In this document: piece by piece, positions 21,192 to 29,026 of the stretch
How positions within the stretch are numbered: position 1 is the first letter of the stretch
Layout: every line of letters begins with the position of its first letter
Virus record (IMG/VR): IMGVR_UViG_3300008266_000093
Span: 1-48,430 of that record
Origin: a virus
Reading direction: 5' to 3' (one strand)
DNA: 48,430 nt
Made by a program: the position numbers and the translations under genes
Notes under the pieces: model-generated
What the model was told of the DNA's origin: nothing
What the model saw: only the letters and a program-made list of their open reading frames with translations
Databases searched by the model: none

Positions 21192-23827
21192 CCAACCAGA
21201 ACCAGCAGGCCCTTCGCCCAGGGGAAATTAATCTCGCCTATATCCCCATGGATTGGCCTCTCACTCCTCTGGGTGCCAAGAAAGATCCTTACATCAACGG
21301 GTGGCAGAACAAACCGTTTAGTGTCCGTGAGATTGAAGAGGAAATCGTAACAGGCAAATGCCGTGCCATTGGTCTGTTAGGTGGTCCCGTCTACAACCAT
21401 CCTTACGGCTTGGTCTGGGTTGATATTGATGGTCCCAGCGTGTACAAGCTGGTGGAGGGCATCTCGGATATGCCCCTGCTCCAGGCATTGCCGCCAACAC
21501 TCACCATCATGAGTGGCAAGGTTGGCCGCGAACGTAAGCTCTACAAGCTCAATCGCGACAAGCACAAGCACTTCGTCAGGAATAAATACACCTGGCATGC
21601 GGAAGAAGAAAAAGAAAAACTCGAAATCTTATGGCAACGTCACCAAGGCGTGCTCATGGGTTTGCACCCAGAAACCGAAGGCTACTTTACAGCTGAATGC
21701 CAGGGCTTTGAGTGGGTGGATGAGCTGCCGGAATTTCCGGACTGGCTTCTGAATGCCATCATCAACAAAAATGTTCGTCAGGGTACACCTGCTAAAGAGC
21801 GTACTCGATTCGTTGGCCCTGGCTTTGCCATCAACGCTGAGGTGTCCTTAGAGCGGGACATGAAGCTGGCAACAGAAGCCATGTGGGCACTGCCGCCGGA
21901 AGCAACAGATGACTACGACATCTGGATCACGATTGGTCAGACGCTCCACAGCTTGGACGAATCTCTGCTTGAGCAGTGGGATGAATGGTCCAAGCAATCA
22001 GAAAAGTATAGGGATGGTGAGTGCCACAAGCGGTGGCGATCCTTCTCAAAAAACGGCGGTCGGGGACTTGGGTCTCTCATTCATATCGCTCAAGAGCATG
22101 GCTGGAAGCCTTCTCAGGAGCATCGTGCGATGAATGTAGACGATGACACGCTAGAGCACGTATCCAAATTGTTGGCTGAATTAGAAGAGGATTTACAGAT
22201 GGCACCGGAAGTTCTTGAGGAAACCACTGCTCCCATTGTTGCTCCGCCGATGTGGACGAAACGGCAAAAGCCGGTGTCATCAGACAAGTCAGGCAAAGAC
22301 CAACGAACGCGAAACCCTTCATCAAACGTCGTTACCGATGTGGTGTTGGACCTGTATAAAGGAAATCTGCTTTTTAGTCAACCACACGGGCAATTCTTCA
22401 TGTACGAGAAAGAAGCTCGTGGTCTGTGGTCTGCCCTGACCAAGATCGAAGTCATGGGTGACATCCGATCCAAGCTGCAGCAACTGGGGGACTTCCTTCC
22501 TAATGGTTTCAGCACCAACCTGATGACCGATGTCTGCGCACAACTGCAGTCAGTGCTTGCTTTTGAGGAGTGGTATGACGGTACTGAACTACTGTTGTTT
22601 ACCAATGGGGTATTGAACGTTTCAAATCGAGAGCTGATTGGTTTTAGTCGAGAGATGCATCTGGTTCAACAGATGCCATACCCTTACGATCCGTCCGCTA
22701 CTTGTGAAGAAATTATTAAATGGCTGAAGAATACGCAACACGATAGCTGGGAACGCACTCAGGTTCTGCGGGCCTGGCTACGGGCAACCCTGCTTGGCCG
22801 TTACGAAACTCAAAAGTTTGTTGAAATCGTGGGTCCCGGCAAGTCGGGGAAATCTACTTATGCCAACCTGGCCGTAGCACTTGTAGGTAAAAGTAATACG
22901 TACTCCACGGACTTTGAAAACCTGGAGAAAAATCGCTTTGAAGCAGCTGCCTATATGGGTAAAAAGCTTCTGTTGTTTCAGGATGCAGACCGTTGGGGTG
23001 GTTCGGTTTCCAGGCTGAAAGCTATTACAGGTAATGATTGGATCCGTAGTGAACGCAAGTATCAAGGCGAAGGGTTGGATCCTTTTCAGTACCACGGGGT
23101 AGTGATGATTACGGCAAACGAAGCCATTCAGTCCACTGACTATACCTCTGGTCTTGCTCGTCGTCGCCTTACCATTCCGTTCGACCGTCCGTTCACGGGC
23201 GGACCAAATGAACAAAAGGAACTGATTAAGTTCAACTCCAAGGGGGAACCACAAGGTGTGTTCTCACCTCTACTGCCAGGGCTTGTGAACTGGCTTTTGG
23301 ATATGACAGAAGATGAGATGCGTGAATATCTAATGGAAACTTCCAAGAAAGTGAAGTTCTTCCAGAAATACGAGAAGATGCAAAACCTTCGGTCTAATCC
23401 GTTACTGGACTGGATGGAACATAAGGTGATCTACGACCCAGGTATCAGCTCAGCAGTAGGCTTTACCAAGAATGCGCCGATGGGATCATCTCATATTTAC
23501 GCTAATCAAGACAAATGGTTGTACGCCAGCTACGCAGAGTTCTGTCGTCAATGCAACGTAGGCATCATGTCGCGTAATCGATTTGAACCTCTATTTATTG
23601 ATATCTGTAAGCACCAGCTAAAAATCAATGCCTTCCCCATGCGTAATACCAGGGGGATGAGGGTTGTAAATGTAGCGGTCAGAGAGTCCAGCCCAAAATA
23701 TGAAGGTTGGCCATCCATCGTTGAAGTGTCATCTGATAAAGAGAAATACAAGGAATTCTATGGTATGTCGCTAGAAGTAAACCTTGATGCGACAATAGAA
23801 GATGAACTTGAAACTGCAGATGTCTAA
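21188..23827 (+). CDS. Primase-helicase, P4/D5 type with PrimPol-like N-terminus
   Basis: An 879-residue replication protein. The N-terminal part resembles the bifunctional primase/polymerase (PrimPol) fold, with VWVDIDG (D-x-D, about residue 80) as the metal-binding acid pair. Residues about 230-310 (DDYDIWITIGQTLHSL, HKRWRSFSKNGG) resemble the PriCT-2 linker domain. The C-terminal part is a D5/superfamily 3 helicase: TNGVLNVSNREL, Walker A GPGKSGKST (about 548), Walker B KLLLFQDADRW (about 600), and a sensor-like VMITANEAIQS. It would prime and unwind at the fork for the phage PolA. It overlaps speD by 26 bases. Confidence 0.93.
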   Translation: MTNQNQQALRPGEINLAYIPMDWPLTPLGAKKDPYINGWQNKPFSVREIEEEIVTGKCRAIGLLGGPVYNHPYGLVWVDIDGPSVYKLVEGISDMPLLQALPPTLTIMSGKVGRERKLYKLNRDKHKHFVRNKYTWHAEEEKEKLEILWQRHQGVLMGLHPETEGYFTAECQGFEWVDELPEFPDWLLNAIINKNVRQGTPAKERTRFVGPGFAINAEVSLERDMKLATEAMWALPPEATDDYDIWITIGQTLHSLDESLLEQWDEWSKQSEKYRDGECHKRWRSFSKNGGRGLGSLIHIAQEHGWKPSQEHRAMNVDDDTLEHVSKLLAELEEDLQMAPEVLEETTAPIVAPPMWTKRQKPVSSDKSGKDQRTRNPSSNVVTDVVLDLYKGNLLFSQPHGQFFMYEKEARGLWSALTKIEVMGDIRSKLQQLGDFLPNGFSTNLMTDVCAQLQSVLAFEEWYDGTELLLFTNGVLNVSNRELIGFSREMHLVQQMPYPYDPSATCEEIIKWLKNTQHDSWERTQVLRAWLRATLLGRYETQKFVEIVGPGKSGKSTYANLAVALVGKSNTYSTDFENLEKNRFEAAAYMGKKLLLFQDADRWGGSVSRLKAITGNDWIRSERKYQGEGLDPFQYHGVVMITANEAIQSTDYTSGLARRRLTIPFDRPFTGGPNEQKELIKFNSKGEPQGVFSPLLPGLVNWLLDMTEDEMREYLMETSKKVKFFQKYEKMQNLRSNPLLDWMEHKVIYDPGISSAVGFTKNAPMGSSHIYANQDKWLYASYAEFCRQCNVGIMSRNRFEPLFIDICKHQLKINAFPMRNTRGMRVVNVAVRESSPKYEGWPSIVEVSSDKEKYKEFYGMSLEVNLDATIEDELETADV

Positions 23828-24182
23828 TGGGCGTCACTTAATTCTGGATTTGTATGAATGCGATCCAGAAGCATTGGATGATTACGACCTGCTGGAAGAG
23901 TGGTTGGAAGCTGCTCTTCTGATGTCAAAAGCAACCATCATCCGAATCTTTGGTGAGAAGTTTCAGCCCCAAGGAGTCACCCTACTGGCCTTGTTAGCTG
24001 AATCCCATGCGTCCATTCATACTTGGCCGGAGATGGGATACGCCGCCATTGACCTCTACACCTGCGGGGATACGACCAACACCCACAAGGCTGCCCAGTT
24101 CTTGAAGCACAAGCTTAAAGCAAACGTAGCGGAAGAACGGGAGCTACTACGTTCTGTTACTCCAACAGCAGATAAGAAATAA
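23802..24182 (+). CDS. speD: S-adenosylmethionine decarboxylase proenzyme
   Basis: Class 1B (bacterial/archaeal) AdoMetDC of 126 aa. The self-cleavage site is E67-S68 in AESHASIHTWPE; Ser68 becomes the pyruvoyl group. His73 and Cys88 have the same spacing from the Ser as the catalytic His68 and Cys83 from Ser63 of the Thermotoga enzyme. The product, decarboxylated SAM, feeds spermidine synthesis, so the phage may raise host polyamines for DNA packaging or photosystem stability. speD is a known cyanophage auxiliary gene. Its start lies inside the end of the helicase gene, and it is the last gene before a strong terminator. Confidence 0.95.
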   Translation: MNLKLQMSNGRHLILDLYECDPEALDDYDLLEEWLEAALLMSKATIIRIFGEKFQPQGVTLLALLAESHASIHTWPEMGYAAIDLYTCGDTTNTHKAAQFLKHKLKANVAEERELLRSVTPTADKK

Positions 24183-24199
24183 AAAATTAATAAAAGTTT

Positions 24200-24225
24200 A
24201 CCCTTGTTTCGGCAAGGGTTTTTTT
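24200..24225 (+). terminator. Rho-independent terminator after speD
   Basis: ACCCTTG pairs with CAAGGGT around a six-base loop, followed by seven T. It ends the nuclease-primase-speD transcript. Confidence 0.9.
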
Positions 24226-24230
24226 GTGCC

Positions 24231-24255
24231 GCACGAACGTACTAAGGCACGAACG
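24231..24255 (+). repeat. Direct repeat GCACGAACG, two copies
   Basis: The nonamer occurs at 24231-24239 and 24247-24255, 16 bases apart start to start, directly after the terminator and before the large inverted repeats. Spaced iterons of this kind are common at origins and operators; two copies alone are weak evidence. Confidence 0.5.
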
Positions 24256-24311
24256 GAAGCAGTACAGGAATACCAAAATCTTAATGTGGGACTCGTTTGT
24301 TGGTGCAGAGA

Positions 24312-24458
24312 TGCAGACTTTGGGGGGGTTTCAATCCTTACATGATGTAAATGACACTATCAGTCAAAGTGTCATTTAGCTCTAATAAAGATAAAAAAGG
24401 GGGTAAAGTCTGCAAGTCTGCACGGGCAAATGACAAAGCGACCCCCTAGAATGTCATT
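24312..24458. promoter_or_regulatory. Concentric inverted repeats in a gene-free block (origin or operator candidate)
   Basis: The inner arms AAATGACACT (24349-24358) and AGTGTCATTT (24368-24377) are a perfect 10-bp pair around 9 bases. The outer arms TGCAGACTTT (24312-24321) and AAAGTCTGCA (24405-24414) are another perfect 10-bp pair; both share the centre 24363 with equal 27-base spacers. AGTCTGCA is repeated directly at 24415-24422. A further AAATGACA (24428) and AATGTCATT (24450) form a second pair of the inner half-site. G-runs lie at 24322-24328 and 24399-24403. The block between speD and the HNH gene (about 295 bases) contains no gene. Confidence 0.7.
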
Positions 24459-24478
24459 GGTTCCCTGAGAAGCCAGTC

Positions 24479-25168
24479 GTGGCAAGCGTTGTCAAAAAGC
24501 TCCAGCAAATCGAAAGGGATTTCGGGCAGCCCAACTTCCGGCACGTCCAGGGGATCGAGAACCTGGAGGAAGAAAACCTGAACAAACTGGGTTACTACCG
24601 GGGGTTCGCATGCCCTCACGGTCATCTCATCCGAGACTCAGAACGCCACTGGTGCTATGAGTGCGCCAAGAAAATCCTGAGCAACGTCTGTGGGTTTGAT
24701 ATGAACTACCTACATAAGGACTACAAACACAAGTACGCCAAACTCTGGAAGATGGTGAAGGTCTGCTTCCCGGAAGACTGCTGGGATATGGAGATTCCTG
24801 GTGGTGGTACGCCCAAGAGGGTGTGCTTACCCTCGTATCGGTCGGGCTACAGCAAGCAAAAGTCCGAAAACGTCAACATCCACAAAGCGATCTACCAGTG
24901 TGCATGGGGGGACGTGGGGGCTCTGGTGGTGACCAGGCTGTGCAGCAACCCTAAATGCGCCAACCCCTTACATATGGTTTCCAGTTTTAATCGCAACTTT
25001 CCGCCTGCAAGCGTTACTCCTTTAGAACTGGAGTTTAAAGCTGAAAAGCTAATGTTATTTAATCGGCAGTCTCAACATGAGTCTGGTATGCAACCAGTAA
25101 TACAGCAAGAGTACAAAAATGTTATTACACATCCAGAATACGTAAAAGAACAAAAGGAAGAAAGTTAA
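24479..25168 (+). CDS. Zinc-binding HNH-type endonuclease-like protein, 229 aa
   Basis: Begins with GTG. A first zinc site is formed by ACPHGHLI ... HWCYECAKKI. The C-terminal part has an HNH-like core (NIHKAIYQCAWGD) with CSNPKCANPLHMV, the C-x-N-P-x-C-x-N-P-x-H segment seen in many HNH homing endonucleases. Similar proteins occur in marine cyanophages and pelagiphages. It may be a free-standing homing endonuclease or a DNA-processing enzyme. It follows the inverted-repeat block directly, which makes it a candidate to act on that site; this is inference only. Confidence 0.75.
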   Translation: MASVVKKLQQIERDFGQPNFRHVQGIENLEEENLNKLGYYRGFACPHGHLIRDSERHWCYECAKKILSNVCGFDMNYLHKDYKHKYAKLWKMVKVCFPEDCWDMEIPGGGTPKRVCLPSYRSGYSKQKSENVNIHKAIYQCAWGDVGALVVTRLCSNPKCANPLHMVSSFNRNFPPASVTPLELEFKAEKLMLFNRQSQHESGMQPVIQQEYKNVITHPEYVKEQKEES

Positions 25169-25190
25169 ACGGATTCCCAGGCTATCTGTA

Positions 25191-25225
25191 AATTTTCTTT
25201 TTATTGTCAAGAAAATTAGTATACT
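25191..25225 (+). promoter_or_regulatory. Promoter with 9-bp inverted repeat
   Basis: AATTTTCTT (25191-25199) and AAGAAAATT (25209-25217) are perfect inverted arms with a 9-base spacer, followed at once by the -10-like TATACT (25220-25225), 22 bases before the ATG at 25247. No good -35 hexamer is seen. The inverted repeat next to the -10 could bind a regulator. Confidence 0.45.
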
Positions 25226-25246
25226 GATCTCAGTTAAGTTGTAAAA

Positions 25247-26491
25247 ATGACTGACAACAAGCCCAAATTGCTTTGGATTGGAGATATTGTTGCAACTACG
25301 GGCTTTGCTCGTGTTACCGAAAATGTCCTTAGCCGCCTAAAAGATCGGTATGAAATTCATGTACTTGGTTGCAATTGGCATGGTGATTACACTCCTCTTC
25401 AAAATGAGTACTTTTTATACCCGGCGTCTAACCGCTTTCAGCAGGCACCGTTTGGAGAAGATCGTATTCGGGAATTGGTAGAGCGTATCCGCCCTGATGT
25501 TGTCCTTACAATTAACGACAGCTGGATTATCAATGAACAATGGCGACGAATTGCTGATTTGCGCGATCAATTGAATTTTAAATTCGTGGGTTATTATCCC
25601 ATGGATTCATATGAATGGTATGGAGCACTTCTTGATACCCTCAACGATTGGGATGCGGCCATTTGCTATACAGAATTTGGCGCACAAGAAACAATCAATG
25701 CTGGATCCAAGGTTCCAATTACCGTCATTCCTCATGGAATGACTAAAAATCAATTTTATCCAACGGATAAGAAAAAAGCCAGAGAAGAGCTTGGCCTTAA
25801 TCCAGACGATTTTATTGTTTTTAATGGTAATCGTAATCAATTCCGCAAACGAATTGACATTACAATCAGTGCGTTTGCCAAGTTTGCTGTTGATCGCCCT
25901 GATACAAAACTTTATCTCCACATGGGGATGAAGGATCAGGGTTGGGACATCATGCCGTTATTCGCCAGGGAAATGGTGCGGCAGGGTCTTGATCCCAACA
26001 ACAGAATTATTATGACAACTCCGCATTCAAACCCTCCTTCAGTCCCGGTAGAGCTATTGAATACAATTTATAACGTTGCAGACGTTGGTGTTAACACATG
26101 TAAAGGTGAGGGTTGGGGACTTGTTAATTTTGAACACGCTGCTTGCCGCGTTGCTCAAGTAGTGCCTAATCACACTTCTTGTAAAGAAATCTTTGATGGC
26201 ACTGGAGAACTTATTCGTTCTCTGCATGGTGATGTAGACGTTAATTTTGGCCGGATTATGCCATGCCCGGATGACAATCATCTAGCACAGATCTTGGGAG
26301 AGCTTTATGAAAATCGTAACAAACTTGATCAAGTTGCTCAGGCTTGTTACGACCGTGTAACGGATACCTGTTTTGATTGGAGTACGGTGTCCGATCAATT
26401 TGATGAAGTGTTTCAGGAAGTTCTTTCCAAGAAAGAAGAAAAAATCCCACAAATTGTAAAACCAAAAGCTCGAAAAAAAGCTAAAAAATAA
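25247..26491 (+). CDS. Family 4-type glycosyltransferase, 414 aa
   Basis: GT-B fold transferase: N-terminal LLWIGDIVATTGFARVTENVL, then VIPHGMTKNQFYP, FNGNRNQFRKRIDITISAF at the domain junction, and the donor-site segment NVADVGVNTCKGEGWGLVNFEHAAC with the conserved Glu pair pattern (E-G-W-G-L ... E-H-A). It would use an NDP-sugar from the host or from the phage operon at 14-18 kb. Single-gene transcript with its own promoter and a terminator at 26505. The last 25 residues are a basic tail (PKARKKAKK). Confidence 0.88.
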   Translation: MTDNKPKLLWIGDIVATTGFARVTENVLSRLKDRYEIHVLGCNWHGDYTPLQNEYFLYPASNRFQQAPFGEDRIRELVERIRPDVVLTINDSWIINEQWRRIADLRDQLNFKFVGYYPMDSYEWYGALLDTLNDWDAAICYTEFGAQETINAGSKVPITVIPHGMTKNQFYPTDKKKAREELGLNPDDFIVFNGNRNQFRKRIDITISAFAKFAVDRPDTKLYLHMGMKDQGWDIMPLFAREMVRQGLDPNNRIIMTTPHSNPPSVPVELLNTIYNVADVGVNTCKGEGWGLVNFEHAACRVAQVVPNHTSCKEIFDGTGELIRSLHGDVDVNFGRIMPCPDDNHLAQILGELYENRNKLDQVAQACYDRVTDTCFDWSTVSDQFDEVFQEVLSKKEEKIPQIVKPKARKKAKK

Positions 26492-26504
26492 TTAAACAAT
26501 AAAG

Positions 26505-26527
26505 GCTCCGTTAATCGGAGCTTTTTT
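26505..26527 (+). terminator. Rho-independent terminator after the GT4 gene
   Basis: GCTCCG pairs with CGGAGC around the loop TTAAT and runs into six T. It closes the glycosyltransferase transcript. Confidence 0.9.
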
Positions 26528-26583
26528 ATGACACTGACTACTCAAATAATGAAGAGTAGAATGTTAAAAAGTTGATTATCATA

Positions 26584-27327
26584 ATGCGTGCTTCAACCCA
26601 ACAAAGACAAAGAACCAAAGAAAATCCTTTAATCTTGGGTTCATTTGAACAGCTTTCTGTTAGGAGGTTGACCGGAGCTTTGGGACCAAAAAATAAACTT
26701 GTTGGGCGCTCTGATACAAGCTTGACATCTAATGGAGGTTTTGGTGAAGGTACTTACAATCATTGGTTTCAAATTAATTTATTATCTCCTGCCTGGATTA
26801 TTCTTGCAAAAGGAGGTCCAAGGCCCAAGTATATAAACGTTTCTGCTTATGACTTGAATTTGACTCCAATTGAAGGACGTGCAATTTTTGATGTAGACAG
26901 CATTCCAGAAACTCGCAATGGGGATGTCTACCATCCTTATGTTGGTCATGTAATGAATAAACAATCAAACCTATATAATTATTTTTTTCCAGAGCGTTTA
27001 GATAAAGGAGATGAAAGATACTACCCATTAGGTGTTGGTGGTTATTTATTGTGCGTATCCACTACTCGCAATGAACCTTTGGATTACGAAGTATGTATTG
27101 TTGTGGAGTTTCCCACGACTACATTAGATATTGTTTTAGAAGATTATGCATATCTTTTATATGAAAATTTGGATGAAAGTTTTGTAATTGCGGATACTGT
27201 TAGCGATTATGTTGAAACAGGTATTCATGCTCATTCGTTATCCGAATGGGATGATGCTTGGAAACGTGAGCATCAACAAGGCGATCCCTTTCCTGCTCCG
27301 CTAGTGCCCCTGGCAACTCAACCTTAA
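26584..27327 (+). CDS. Hypothetical protein, possibly virion-associated, 247 aa
   Basis: Starts MRASTQQRQRTKENPL; the frame also opens at a TTG four codons earlier, but ATG at 26584 is preferred. Beta-rich middle (YNHWFQINLLSPAWIILAKG, KYINVSAYDLNLTPIEG) and an acidic end. The pattern resembles adhesin or calcium-binding modules fused to virion proteins, but I recognise no family. It stands alone after a terminator. Confidence 0.65.
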   Translation: MRASTQQRQRTKENPLILGSFEQLSVRRLTGALGPKNKLVGRSDTSLTSNGGFGEGTYNHWFQINLLSPAWIILAKGGPRPKYINVSAYDLNLTPIEGRAIFDVDSIPETRNGDVYHPYVGHVMNKQSNLYNYFFPERLDKGDERYYPLGVGGYLLCVSTTRNEPLDYEVCIVVEFPTTTLDIVLEDYAYLLYENLDESFVIADTVSDYVETGIHAHSLSEWDDAWKREHQQGDPFPAPLVPLATQP

Positions 27328-27359
27328 TTAAAACTACGCTAAACTCGGGCTTATTAAAT

Positions 27360-27596
27360 TTGATGCAATATAAAAAGGATGTCATTTCGGACAAAACGGC
27401 GGAAAAAAACCGGAAAACTTTCTTTGCCGACCGGGTTTTTTGTGAAGGTACGACTTATCCCTTGGGTCAAGACCCAGAATGGTTGTGTGTGGTTAGCCAG
27501 CATGGCCGCATCCAAGTCAGACCGTCAGGTGAACGATTGGCTGGATCGAAGAAGAAACCATCGTGTCCGCCGGATGGATATGAATTTGACCGGTAA
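27360..27596 (+). CDS. Possible small ORF overlapping the 104-aa gene, 78 aa
   Basis: Frame with a gene-like second half (PLGQDPEWLCVVSQHG, CPPDGYEFDR) and many G-first codons, but its first half crosses a hairpin with A- and T-tracts at 27404-27441. It overlaps the 27502-27816 gene in another frame. One of the two frames in 27445-27596 is probably not translated; I cannot decide from sequence alone. Confidence 0.35.
   Translation: MMQYKKDVISDKTAEKNRKTFFADRVFCEGTTYPLGQDPEWLCVVSQHGRIQVRPSGERLAGSKKKPSCPPDGYEFDR
27404..27441 (+). terminator. Terminator-like hairpin, possibly bidirectional
   Basis: AAAAAACC (27404-27411) pairs with GGTTTTTT (27434-27441), with additional G/C pairs inside. A tract on one side and T tract on the other would allow termination in both directions. 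It would end the transcript of the 247-aa gene, but it lies inside a small open frame. Confidence 0.45.
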
Positions 27597-27816
27597 GCAC
27601 GGAAACCAGCTTCAGGTGTTAGCTGTTCGCTTTACTCGTCAAATGGAAATATTGATTCCACAGGGTGACTCTGTATTTTTTATATGCGAGTCAGCCAAGC
27701 CCGATAAACAATTTCGCGTTTGGAAAAAATGGTTTCTTAAACATGAAAACAATCAATGGGAGTTTGATGAAAAAAACAAAGGATTTTTCTTTTATAGAAG
27801 TAAAGATTTAGAATAA
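27502..27816 (+). CDS. Hypothetical protein, 104 aa
   Basis: Starts MAASKSDRQVNDWLDRRR, a basic helix, then a beta-rich C-terminal part (FTRQMEILIPQGDSVFFI, FRVWKKWFLKH). The two segments look like one small conserved domain. The frame is open further upstream (27379), but that part crosses the hairpin; ATG at 27574 is an alternative if the overlapping ORF is real. Function unknown. Confidence 0.6.
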   Translation: MAASKSDRQVNDWLDRRRNHRVRRMDMNLTGKHGNQLQVLAVRFTRQMEILIPQGDSVFFICESAKPDKQFRVWKKWFLKHENNQWEFDEKNKGFFFYRSKDLE

Positions 27817-27836
27817 AAAAAACAGGGATAAACCCA

Positions 27837-28001
27837 ATGGACAAACTCAATCAGTATTTAGAAGTTGCACTTGCTGTTCATGCAACTGCTTCTGTAATTG
27901 TTGCGTTAACACCGACACCCTCTGATGATAAATTGGTTGGTAAGTTTTATAAACTTATCGAGATCCTAGCTCTTGTTGTTGGGCGTGCCAAGCAACGTTA
28001 A
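27837..28001 (+). CDS. Small protein next to the endolysin, holin candidate, 54 aa
   Basis: ATG at 27837 opens a 54-codon frame: an amphipathic start (MDKLNQYLEVALAVHATASV), a moderately hydrophobic middle, and a second hydrophobic helix (YKLIEILALVVGRAKQR) with a basic end. Two short hydrophobic helices beside an endolysin gene suggest a holin or lysis helper. The stop overlaps the convergent endolysin stop by four bases. Hydrophobicity is modest, so other roles are possible. Confidence 0.6.
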   Translation: MDKLNQYLEVALAVHATASVIVALTPTPSDDKLVGKFYKLIEILALVVGRAKQR

Positions 28002-29026
28002 TAATTCCAGCGAATTTTTTGTTTGGTTGCGCGTATTCCTAAATGCACAAACCCCTTGGGAGCACCGTATCCAAGTGAGGCGGGCCAGTGTTTATCACAG
28101 TATTTTTCAACTTCGTAAATACTGGCCCCTTTGATGTAAAAATCAATGGCTCCTACGTTGGGAGCATTATATAGGTGCTCAGAAGAAGAAGCGCCTCCAA
28201 CAGAACGATTAATGGCGGGAGGGCGATATCCACTTGTGATAATTACAGGTTTGCCTCCAAAGTTTTTGCGAACTTGTTCAATAAATCTACACAATTCAAT
28301 TGCAGTGTCACATTGATATTTTTGTGTAAAACGACGTGCTTCTTGGTTTAAACAAATTTCACCATAAGTAATGTTAGGTGTTACTTTGTATTCAAAAGGG
28401 CTGTTAGGTAAAAAAGGATTTGCTGCTGGCACTGAATCAGGCTTTGATAAAACAGGGATCGTTTTGATTTGACGATCCATAATTTGAATCAATTTTATTG
28501 CGTAATTAGGATCTGTAGCATATTTTTCTTTTACCAATAACTCTGCACATTCATTCCTATTTTCGGCGCGATTGACACCTTTATATTGACCAAAATCTTT
28601 GTACCACCGATCCACTAAGTAATGGACACATGTTGTTAAATCAGGAAAATCAAGAAACCCCGCTTTAATTAGGATCCAGTTACCGTTAATAAATTCTTGA
28701 GTACTGACATTAGAGCCCGATCCTTTTAATCCAAAAAAATTATTAACACCAGAGGTATGTTCTCCCCAGCCCGACTCTAATGCCCATTGTGCTGCTACAC
28801 ATTCAGGAAATCTTGCACCTGCTTTTTTAGCAGCAGCAAAAACGCCTTCCCATGTATTAGAAAAAAGTTCTTGCGGAAGTTTATGTTTTTCTTCGTTATT
28901 ACGATAGCGTTCGGCAAAACCGTCTAACTGCTCAAGTGTTAGCTGTTTTTGTAGCCAGTCCCAGGCTTCATTTTGATGCTTTAATTTGTTGTAGTGCTCG
29001 GCTGCATCACGTAGTTTTATTGGCAT
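27998..29026 (-). CDS. Two-domain endolysin: glucosaminidase plus M15-type peptidase
   Basis: Residues about 50-195 form a FlgJ-like glucosaminidase/lysozyme domain: AAKKAGARFPECVAAQWALE with catalytic Glu84 in W-A-L-E-S-G-W-G, then NNFFGLKG and YATDPNYA. Residues about 215-342 form a Peptidase_M15-type metallo-peptidase: SGYRPPAINRSVGGASSSEH, AIDFYI and FVHLGIR supply the His-Asp-His zinc ligands. The enzyme would cut both the glycan and the peptide of peptidoglycan. The start overlaps the upstream glycosyltransferase by 20 bases. The phage also carries a GH24 lysozyme at 40.3 kb. Confidence 0.9.
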   Translation of the reverse strand: MPIKLRDAAEHYNKLKHQNEAWDWLQKQLTLEQLDGFAERYRNNEEKHKLPQELFSNTWEGVFAAAKKAGARFPECVAAQWALESGWGEHTSGVNNFFGLKGSGSNVSTQEFINGNWILIKAGFLDFPDLTTCVHYLVDRWYKDFGQYKGVNRAENRNECAELLVKEKYATDPNYAIKLIQIMDRQIKTIPVLSKPDSVPAANPFLPNSPFEYKVTPNITYGEICLNQEARRFTQKYQCDTAIELCRFIEQVRKNFGGKPVIITSGYRPPAINRSVGGASSSEHLYNAPNVGAIDFYIKGASIYEVEKYCDKHWPASLGYGAPKGFVHLGIRATKQKIRWNY

